Shown here: positions 18,460-24,972 of the stretch, in pieces
Position numbering within the stretch: position 1 is the first letter of the stretch
Layout: each line of letters opens with the position of its first letter
Origin: Streptomyces poonensis
Lineage (GTDB): Bacteria > Actinomycetota > Actinomycetes > Streptomycetales > Streptomycetaceae
Assembly (NCBI RefSeq): GCF_014650915.1
Contig: NZ_BMVW01000001.1
Location: forward strand, 1 to 64,000
DNA: 64,000 nt
Reading direction: 5' to 3'
Position numbers and translations under genes: made by a program
Notes under the pieces: generated by a model
The model's input: only the letters and a program-made list of their open reading frames with translations
Told to the model about the DNA's origin: nothing
Databases searched by the model: none

Positions 18460-20741
18460 CAGACCGGCTCCCCGTACTGGATGCCGCGCCCGTTGGTGGC
18501 GAGGTACACCCGGCCGTACACGCGCGGGTCGCCGACGATGACCTCACCGGTCCAGCCCCACTGGTGGGCGTCGTCGTTGATCCGCACCCAGGTCTTGGCC
18601 TCGTCGTCGGAGCGGTAGACGGCGGTGATGCTCTCGGTGGACCCCACCTGGTAGATCGCCGGGTAGTCGGCACCGCGGGCCGCCTTGCCGAACCCGACGG
18701 TGTACGAGGCCCAGCAGCTCTCCACCTTGGCGAAGGTCGCGCCGCCGTCGGTGGACCGGTAGAGCCCGTTCCACTTGGTGCTCAGCCACAGGTCGCCGGA
18801 GCGTCCCGGCGCCGCGACCACCTTGAACTGGCTGTCCCCGGAGGGCAGTCCGCCCGCACGCGCGGTGAAGGAACGGCCACTGTCAGTGCTGGCGTATAGC
18901 GTTCCTGTGTCGGTGTCGTACGCGTAGAAGAGCGTCGGGTCGGCCGGGTCGGCGACCGGCGTGGCGCCCTTCGGGAAGGAGGTGACCTCGGACCAGGTGG
19001 CGCCGTTGTCCGTCGAGCGGTGTGCCGCGTACTTCGTGCCGTCCCAGTGCACGAAGGACCACAGCAGCGCGCTGCCGTCGGCGTTGGTGGCGATCGGTCC
19101 CGGTGCGTCCTTGGCGATGGAGGGCTGGGCCGCGAAGGGCGCCCAGGTCCGCCCACCGTCGTTCGAATACGCGCCGTTGCCGTGGTCGCCCCAGCCGCTG
19201 CGGACGACGTACGACGGCCTGGCCGCGGCCTGCGCGAGTCCCGTCGCCGTCCCGAACACGGGGTTCGCCGCCATGCCGCGCGACGGGGACGCCGTGAGCC
19301 TCTCGTGGTACATCACGCCGATGTCCCCGAGTCCGCTGATCAGGTGTGCCTCCCCGACCGGGGGCGAGATCAGCTGGCGCACGGACGTCTCCTCCAGGCC
19401 CCGGATCTGCGGCGCCCAGCGCTTGAGGTCCCGGGTGCCGTAGAGGGTGGCGCCGGTGCCGTACACGAGGTGCTTCGAGTCGTACGGGTCGAGGGCGAGC
19501 GCCTGGATCCACCAGCCGAACTTGGGCTTGTCCTCGCCCCACTTGAGGAAGGGAGTCTCGGACACGTCGAACACGGCGGAGTCCTTGAGGGACGTCCAGG
19601 TGCGGCCGCCGTCCGTGGAGCGGAACACGGTGTCGATCGCGGCCCAGCGGTTGTTGGTGGAGACGACGACGGTGCCGGGACGGCGGGCGTCGACGGCGAC
19701 GCCGCCGTAGCCGAAGGTGTCGGCCGAGCCGTCGGCCGTCGTCCCACCCGGCCGCACCGGGGTGACCTCGCTCCACTTGCCACCGCTGGTGCGCAGCTTG
19801 TGCACGCTGCCGTCGGACTGGCCGTTGGGTCCGGGCGCGTCGGCGTACGTCACGTACAGCTCGCGGGTGTGCCGGTCGTACGCGGCGCGGATCGGAACCT
19901 TGGCGGCCTTGCCGGAGGGCTGCCCGGGTACGGCCTCCCAGGTGGTGCCGTCGGGCGTGCGGTACAGGTTGGCGACGCCCGCCGAGCCGTCACCGCCCGC
20001 GCCGCCGTCGCCCCAGCCGGCGTAGACGGTGCGGCCGGCCGCGACGAGGAGGGTGACGCCCTGCCCGGACGCGCTCGCCTCGGCGGGGAAGCCGTCGGCG
20101 GGTGCCCAGGTGGCGCCCCGGTCGGTGGACTTGAGCAGTCCGTCGTGACGGGTGCCCAGCCAGAGGGTGTCGCTGTCGCGCGGGTCGACGAGCAGCCGCT
20201 CGCCCGCGCCCCGGCCGTCCTCGTTGGCGCCGAGCTTCACGTCCAGGTCGGTCCGGGTCCAGGTGGCGCCGCGGTCGTCGGAGCGCAGGACGGCGCCGTT
20301 GCTCGCGTACGACTGGGTGTAGGTGCCGACGGCGAGGTACAGCCGGTCCGGGTGGGCGGGGTCGACCGCCATGGCCTCCACGCCGAGGAGGTTCCAGTCG
20401 TCCCAGCCGATGTGGTCGGTCAGCGGGGTCCAGCGGGCGGCGCGGTCGTCCCAGCGGTAGGCGCCGCCGATGTCGGTACGGGCGTAGGCGAGCCCGCGCA
20501 CGGACGGGTGGAACAGCACACCGGTGATGAAGCCGGTACCGCCGATGACGACATTGCGCCAGCGGTACGTCACGCCCTCGGCCGCGCTCCCGGATGCCGT
20601 CCCGGTCGCGCTCCCGGATGTGCTCCCGGACGTGCTCCCGGCGGCGAGGGCCCGGGTGCCGAGCGCGGGCACGGCGGTGAGGGCGGCGGCGGCCGTGGTC
20701 CCGGCGAGAACGGTACGTCTGCCTGGCTGGGGCGTGGGCAT
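18459..20741 (-). CDS. GH74 secreted xyloglucan-specific endoglucanase
   Basis: A 760-residue protein with a Tat signal (PGRRTVLAG, then an Ala-rich core ending ALAA near residue 34), a Gly/Ser/Thr repeat linker (35-53) and a two-domain seven-bladed beta-propeller GH74 catalytic unit. It has the opening RWRNVVIGGTGFITGV, the likely catalytic Asp90 in ARTDIGGAYRW, a second candidate Asp near 518 in GWGDHGNGAY, and several Asp-box turns (STDGGRTW, STDRGATW, SDDRGATW). GH74 is strongly associated with xyloglucan, so this gene is the main evidence for the substrate of the locus. It lies 176 bp after the second permease gene and is coupled to GH42. No CBM is present. Confidence 0.95.
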   Translation of the reverse strand: MPTPQPGRRTVLAGTTAAAALTAVPALGTRALAAGSTSGSTSGSATGTASGSAAEGVTYRWRNVVIGGTGFITGVLFHPSVRGLAYARTDIGGAYRWDDRAARWTPLTDHIGWDDWNLLGVEAMAVDPAHPDRLYLAVGTYTQSYASNGAVLRSDDRGATWTRTDLDVKLGANEDGRGAGERLLVDPRDSDTLWLGTRHDGLLKSTDRGATWAPADGFPAEASASGQGVTLLVAAGRTVYAGWGDGGAGGDGSAGVANLYRTPDGTTWEAVPGQPSGKAAKVPIRAAYDRHTRELYVTYADAPGPNGQSDGSVHKLRTSGGKWSEVTPVRPGGTTADGSADTFGYGGVAVDARRPGTVVVSTNNRWAAIDTVFRSTDGGRTWTSLKDSAVFDVSETPFLKWGEDKPKFGWWIQALALDPYDSKHLVYGTGATLYGTRDLKRWAPQIRGLEETSVRQLISPPVGEAHLISGLGDIGVMYHERLTASPSRGMAANPVFGTATGLAQAAARPSYVVRSGWGDHGNGAYSNDGGRTWAPFAAQPSIAKDAPGPIATNADGSALLWSFVHWDGTKYAAHRSTDNGATWSEVTSFPKGATPVADPADPTLFYAYDTDTGTLYASTDSGRSFTARAGGLPSGDSQFKVVAAPGRSGDLWLSTKWNGLYRSTDGGATFAKVESCWASYTVGFGKAARGADYPAIYQVGSTESITAVYRSDDEAKTWVRINDDAHQWGWTGEVIVGDPRVYGRVYLATNGRGIQYGEPV

Positions 20742-20917
20742 GGCTTACCTCGTTCTGGAGGGAGAGGGAGGGGGAGGAAGAAGGAGAGGAGCGGGAGGGT
20801 GTGCCCGGAGACCTGGGCCCGCCGTGGCCGGCCGGGGACAGGCACGGCCGGCCACGGCGGGGGCGTGGGGCTCGGGGCGCGGCGGGACGTGGGTCGGGCA
20901 GGACGTCGGTCCTGCCG

Positions 20918-21853
20918 TCAGCCCTTGACCGCGCCGGTGAGCATGCCCTTCTTGAAGTGCTTCTGGACGAAGGGCGACAGGACGGCCACCGGCAGCAGCG
21001 CCATGACCATCACGGCCATCTGCACCGCGAGACCCGACAGCTGTCCGGTCTTGATGGCCTGGCCGAGCCCGACCGGCGCCTCCTGCTTCTGCACCAGCTG
21101 GATCATGACGTTCTGGAGCGGCATCATGTCCTGGTCGTTGAGGTACAGGGAGGCGTTGAACCAGGCGCTCCAGTAGCCCACCGCGTAGAACAGGGTGATC
21201 ACGGCGATCACCGCGCGGGACAGCGGCATGACGATCTGCCACAGGATGCGGAAGTCGCCGGCGCCGTCGATGCGGGCACTGTCGATCAGCTCCTGCGAGA
21301 TGCCCTGGAAGAAGCCGCGCAGCACCAGGATGTTGAAGACGCTGATCGCGCTCGGGAGGATCAGCGCGAGATAGCTGTCCGTCAGGCCGAGCGACTGCAC
21401 CAGCAGATAGGTCGGGATGAGACCGGCGCTGAAGAACATGGTGGCCAGCAGGGTCATCAGGATCCAGCGGTGGCCCAGCGAGCCGGTGCGGGACAGGCCG
21501 TACGCGCAGAGCACGGACACCGTCATCGAGAACAGTGTGCCGACGAGGGTGATCACGATGCTGATGATCGCGGCGCGGGTGACCTGGCCGCCGCTGAGCA
21601 GTTCCTGGTAGGCGACGAAGGTGATGTCCTTGGGGATCATCACCAGGCCGCCGGCCTCGTCGATGGTCTTGCGTGAGGAGAGGCTGGTGACGATGACGAT
21701 CCACAGCGGGAACAGGATGGCCAGGCAGGCGAGGGCCAGCACGAGGCCCTTGGCCGCCAGGCCGGTGTGGCTGGGCTTCTCCTCCCACACGGGGCGGGGC
21801 GGGGCGGCCCACCGGGACGGCTCGGTCGCGGGCTTGTCGATCACTGCGGTCAC
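20918..21853 (-). CDS. CUT1-type sugar ABC transporter permease (LplC/MalG-like)
   Basis: A 311-residue inner-membrane permease with six predicted helices and the cytoplasmic EAA loop (ELIDSARIDGAGDFRILWQI). The frame is open upstream, but the GTG at 21853 overlaps the preceding permease stop by four bases (GTGA) and gives the expected N-terminus (VTAVIDKP, then a first helix near 37-57). Together with the upstream permease and binding lipoprotein it forms an oligosaccharide importer. No ATPase gene is nearby. In Streptomyces such systems usually borrow a shared MsiK-type ATPase. Confidence 0.93.
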   Translation of the reverse strand: MTAVIDKPATEPSRWAAPPRPVWEEKPSHTGLAAKGLVLALACLAILFPLWIVIVTSLSSRKTIDEAGGLVMIPKDITFVAYQELLSGGQVTRAAIISIVITLVGTLFSMTVSVLCAYGLSRTGSLGHRWILMTLLATMFFSAGLIPTYLLVQSLGLTDSYLALILPSAISVFNILVLRGFFQGISQELIDSARIDGAGDFRILWQIVMPLSRAVIAVITLFYAVGYWSAWFNASLYLNDQDMMPLQNVMIQLVQKQEAPVGLGQAIKTGQLSGLAVQMAVMVMALLPVAVLSPFVQKHFKKGMLTGAVKG

Positions 21854-22881
21854 TTCTTGTACACCCCCTGCTCGCCCATCAGATGGGCCACCTTGTTCGC
21901 GGCCAGGACGAGACCGATGCTGATGACGCCCTTGATGAGTCCGGCGGCGGCCGCGTAGCCGAAGTCCTGGTTGCGGACGCCGTTCCACCACACGAAGGTG
22001 TCGAGCACTTCCGAGGCGCCGGGGCCCACCGCCTCGCGTTGCAGCAGGATCTGCTCGAAGCCGACGGTCAGGGCGTCACCGACGCGCAGCACCAGCAGCA
22101 GCGCGATCACCGGCCGCAGAGCGGGCAGGGTGACGTGCCACATCCGGCGCCAGCGTCCGGCGCCGTCCATCGCGGCGGCCTCGTACAGGTCGGGGCTGAC
22201 CGAGGCCAGCGCGGCGAGGAAGACGATGATCCCCCAGCCGGCGTCCTTCCACACCGCCTGCGCCGTGACCAGGAACTTGAAGGTGTTCGGGTCGGTCATG
22301 ACGTCGAGGCCGTCGTACCCGTGGTCGCGCAGCAGCTGCGAGAGCAGCCCGGCACCGCCGAGGAGCTGCTGGAACACGGCGATGACCAGCACCCAGGAGA
22401 AGAAGTGCGGCAGGTAGAGGACGGCCTGCGCGATCGCCCGCACCCGGGGCCTGATCACGCTGTTGATGAGCAGCGCGAGCAGGATCGGCACCGGGAAGAA
22501 CAGCACGAGCTGGAGGAAGAACAGCACCAGGGTGTTCTGGACCGCCTGCCAGAAGGCGGAGTCCTCGAAGATCCGCTGGAAGTTCTCCACGCCCACCCAG
22601 GGGCTGTTCAGGATCGACACCACGCCGTTGTCGCTGATGTACGGGTCGTAGTCCTGGAAGGCGACCACGTTGCCGAGGATCGGCACGTAGTTGAAGAGCA
22701 GGACCAGGGCCACCGCGGGCAGCGTCATCAGCAGCAGGACGCGGTCGCGTCTCCATCTGAGCTTCAGGCTCAGCTTCCCGGAGGGCTTGCTCCGGGGGCC
22801 GGTGGCGCCGCCGGACGCCACCGGGGTCTTCTCCGTCGTCTCGGCCTCGGCCCTGCTCCGAGGCACCGTGCTGTTCGACAC
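21850..22881 (-). CDS. CUT1-type sugar ABC transporter permease (LplB-like)
   Basis: A 343-residue permease with a long cytoplasmic N-terminus (about 50 residues, charged and Ser/Thr-rich), six hydrophobic segments and an EAA loop (LYEAAAMDGAGRWRRMWHV). The FQDYDPY-type periplasmic loop after helix 1 is typical of the LplB subgroup that pairs with large (over 500-residue) binding proteins, as here. It is 27 bp after the binding-protein gene and overlaps the next permease. Confidence 0.93.
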   Translation of the reverse strand: MSNSTVPRSRAEAETTEKTPVASGGATGPRSKPSGKLSLKLRWRRDRVLLLMTLPAVALVLLFNYVPILGNVVAFQDYDPYISDNGVVSILNSPWVGVENFQRIFEDSAFWQAVQNTLVLFFLQLVLFFPVPILLALLINSVIRPRVRAIAQAVLYLPHFFSWVLVIAVFQQLLGGAGLLSQLLRDHGYDGLDVMTDPNTFKFLVTAQAVWKDAGWGIIVFLAALASVSPDLYEAAAMDGAGRWRRMWHVTLPALRPVIALLLVLRVGDALTVGFEQILLQREAVGPGASEVLDTFVWWNGVRNQDFGYAAAAGLIKGVISIGLVLAANKVAHLMGEQGVYKK

Positions 22882-22908
22882 GGCCGTTCTCCTTGCCTGG
22901 GTACCGGG

Positions 22909-24594
22909 TCAGCTCGCCGCCGAGCCGTTCTCGTCGAGGATCTTCTGGTACCAGTCGCGCAGCTTGTCGCCGCCCTTGCTCTTCCAGTCCGAGACGGCCT
23001 GCTGCATGTCGCTGATCTTCTTGCGGCCGCGGGTGATGTCGTCCTCCAACTGCTCGAAGTCGTTGGAGAGGTTGGTGTAGCGGCTGGGCTCGACGATCTG
23101 CATGCCGTAGAAGGGGGACTTCTTCGTGAAGGCGCCCATCCGCTGCTGCCACTCGACCTGTCCCTTGGTGACATCGGGGAAGTCGGGGTGGGCGAGGGTC
23201 GAGGCGGGGCTGGCGACCATCACGTAGGCGTTCATCACGTCGATGTTGCCCTGGTCGGTCTTGGTGGGGAGGCCGTCCTTGACGGTGTAGTGGGTGCCTT
23301 CGACGCCGTAGTTGGTCATCATGTACTCCTTGGTGCCGTACGGCGCCGCGGTGACGTTGGCGACGGCGAGCACGTCGCGGATGACCGCCTCGGAGGCCTT
23401 CTTGTTGACGAAGGCGAAGATGTTGGCGGGCTGGGTGGCCCACAGCACCGGGTCACCGCCGTCGTGGCCGAAGAGGTCCATTCCCCAGATCTTGAACTCG
23501 GGGTTCTGGACGGCCTGTTCGGCGGCGCGGCTCCACCACTGCGAGATGTCCTGGGCGTAGATGATGAACTCGCCCTTGGCGAACTTCGGGCCCGGGTCCG
23601 GGGCGTTCTTGCCCATCTCGGCGTCGGGGTGGACGACTCCGGCGGCGAAGAGCTTGCGGGCCCACTCCAGCGCTTCGAGGAACTCCTCGGTCTCGATACG
23701 GTTGACCAGCTTGCCGTCGACGAGGTTCCAGCCGAGCGGCTTCTCGCTGCCCGAGAGCACGCCGAAGGCGTTGAAGGAGACCCACTTCATGTCCATGCAG
23801 GCCCAGCGCTTGGCCTTGGCGTTGGTGATGTCCTTGGCCAGCGCCATGAACTCGGCGCAGGACGTGGGGACCTCGTACCCCTCCTTGTCGAAGATGTCCT
23901 GCCGGTACAGGGGCACGATGTTGGGGACGTACGAGGCCGGCATCGGCAGGCCGCGCAGCTTCCCGCCGAAGATGGAGCGCTGCCAGGCGTCGGTCGGGAC
24001 GGCCGCGAGGTTGGGGTAGTCCTTGACCGCGTCACCGGACAGGTAGGGGCCGAGGTCGGCGAACTTGCTGATGATGGCGCTGGGGATCTTGCCGCTCATG
24101 TTCCAGCCGGGGACGACCACCACGTCCGGCACATCGCTGGAGGCGAGCACCGCGCCGAGCTTCTGCTCGTAGGTGTTGCCGTCCTGGTTCTGCCAGGCCA
24201 CGTCCACGCCGATGAGGTCGTTCATCGCCCTGTAGTAGGCGTTGTCCGTCTTGGGCGGGGAGCCCCAGAACGGCGACATGATGGTGACCTCGCTGCCCTT
24301 GCCGAGCTTCTTCGGCACCGAGGTCTTGAGGCCGGCCAGGTCGAGCTTGCTGGTGAAACCGACCGAGGAACCGTTCTTGCTGGGGATGTCCGGGGTGACC
24401 ACGTTGCTGGCCACGTACGCCGGAAGGATCTTCTTGGCGTCCTTGCCCGAGGTGGTGCCGTCGCGCGAACCGCTGTCCGAGCCACCGCAGGCGGCGAGCA
24501 GCGGCATCCCGCCCGCCACCGCTGCGGCGGCGACCGCCGAGTTGGCGAGGAAGCTTCTCCGGCTGGGACCGGAGGTGGCGGTGTTCGGCGTCAT
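22909..24594 (-). CDS. Oligosaccharide-binding lipoprotein of the xyloglucan transporter
   Basis: A 561-residue extracellular solute-binding protein. The N-terminus carries both a twin-arginine motif (SRRSFLAN) and a lipobox (LLAACGG, Cys at about residue 36), so it is probably a Tat-exported lipoprotein. The length fits the large LplA-type binding proteins for oligosaccharides. It is the first gene of the operon that continues through two permeases, GH74, GH42, GH95 and GH12. The start has AAGGG upstream. The promoter TTGTGC-17-TAACCT and an operator lie about 135-190 bp upstream. The ligand is inferred from the neighbouring enzymes. Confidence 0.92.
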   Translation of the reverse strand: MTPNTATSGPSRRSFLANSAVAAAAVAGGMPLLAACGGSDSGSRDGTTSGKDAKKILPAYVASNVVTPDIPSKNGSSVGFTSKLDLAGLKTSVPKKLGKGSEVTIMSPFWGSPPKTDNAYYRAMNDLIGVDVAWQNQDGNTYEQKLGAVLASSDVPDVVVVPGWNMSGKIPSAIISKFADLGPYLSGDAVKDYPNLAAVPTDAWQRSIFGGKLRGLPMPASYVPNIVPLYRQDIFDKEGYEVPTSCAEFMALAKDITNAKAKRWACMDMKWVSFNAFGVLSGSEKPLGWNLVDGKLVNRIETEEFLEALEWARKLFAAGVVHPDAEMGKNAPDPGPKFAKGEFIIYAQDISQWWSRAAEQAVQNPEFKIWGMDLFGHDGGDPVLWATQPANIFAFVNKKASEAVIRDVLAVANVTAAPYGTKEYMMTNYGVEGTHYTVKDGLPTKTDQGNIDVMNAYVMVASPASTLAHPDFPDVTKGQVEWQQRMGAFTKKSPFYGMQIVEPSRYTNLSNDFEQLEDDITRGRKKISDMQQAVSDWKSKGGDKLRDWYQKILDENGSAAS

Positions 24595-24728
24595 TGCGTC
24601 AACCCTTCATGGCGCACACCAGGACACCCGGCGGGGAGGCCGTCGGCTGCGGTGTCTTGAGTGGGACTGGCTGTGCTGAAGCGGTGGACATCGGAGGGCT
24701 GTGAGCACGCGAAGCGCGCCCTCCGTCG

Positions 24729-24742
24729 TCGAAGCGCTTCGA
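24729..24742. promoter_or_regulatory. LacI-family operator, site 3 (transporter/GH operon)
   Basis: Perfect 14-bp palindrome TCGAAGCGCTTCGA, starting 10 bp downstream of the -10 element TAACCT on the minus strand. Same core as the sites before lacI. Confidence 0.85.
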
Positions 24743-24752
24743 TGTTGCTGCG

Positions 24753-24781
24753 AGGTTAAGTGAACCGCTGGGGGTGCACAA
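24753..24781 (-). promoter_or_regulatory. Promoter of the binding-protein/GH operon
   Basis: On the minus strand, TTGTGC (24781-24776), a 17-bp spacer and TAACCT (24758-24753), close to the vegetative sigma consensus. Transcription should begin at about 24745, at the edge of operator site 3, so a bound repressor would block initiation. Confidence 0.6.
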
Positions 24782-24922
24782 GAGTCGATCGCACAATTCC
24801 TCGGAGGTCTGCGGGAGCGGAACGGACCCTTCCCATGCCTGCTCCGGCACCCGATATGACGAGGAGGAAACGGATCTGTTGCACCTTGGTCTCTTGACAC
24901 CCACCCCTGAGCCGAATGAGCA

Positions 24923-24936
24923 TCGAAGCGCTTCGA
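24923..24936. promoter_or_regulatory. LacI-family operator, site 4 (GH3 promoter)
   Basis: Perfect 14-bp palindrome TCGAAGCGCTTCGA directly after the TTGACA-17-TGAGCA promoter-like sequence and 37-50 bp before the GTG start of GH3. It falls within the first codons of an upstream in-frame ATG (24916), which argues against that ATG being the true start. Confidence 0.85.
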
Positions 24937-24972
24937 AAGCGCCTTGTCGCTCCACCGCAAAGGGATCCCCAA

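Larger units (their letters stand above)
24595..24972. promoter_or_regulatory. Divergent promoter/operator region of the xyloglucan locus
   Basis: A 378-bp gap between the binding-protein operon (minus) and GH3 (plus). It holds one operator next to each gene's promoter-like sequence. For GH3, TTGACA at 24894-24899 lies 17 bp from a weak TGAGCA at 24917-24922. A run of GAGGAGGAAA near 24861 is not placed before any start codon. No protein-coding gene is supported here. Confidence 0.7.

Noticed and set aside
20918..24594. Missing ATPase as a sign of a broken transporter
   Set aside because: Streptomyces CUT1 sugar importers commonly share an ATPase (MsiK type) encoded elsewhere, so the absence is expected.
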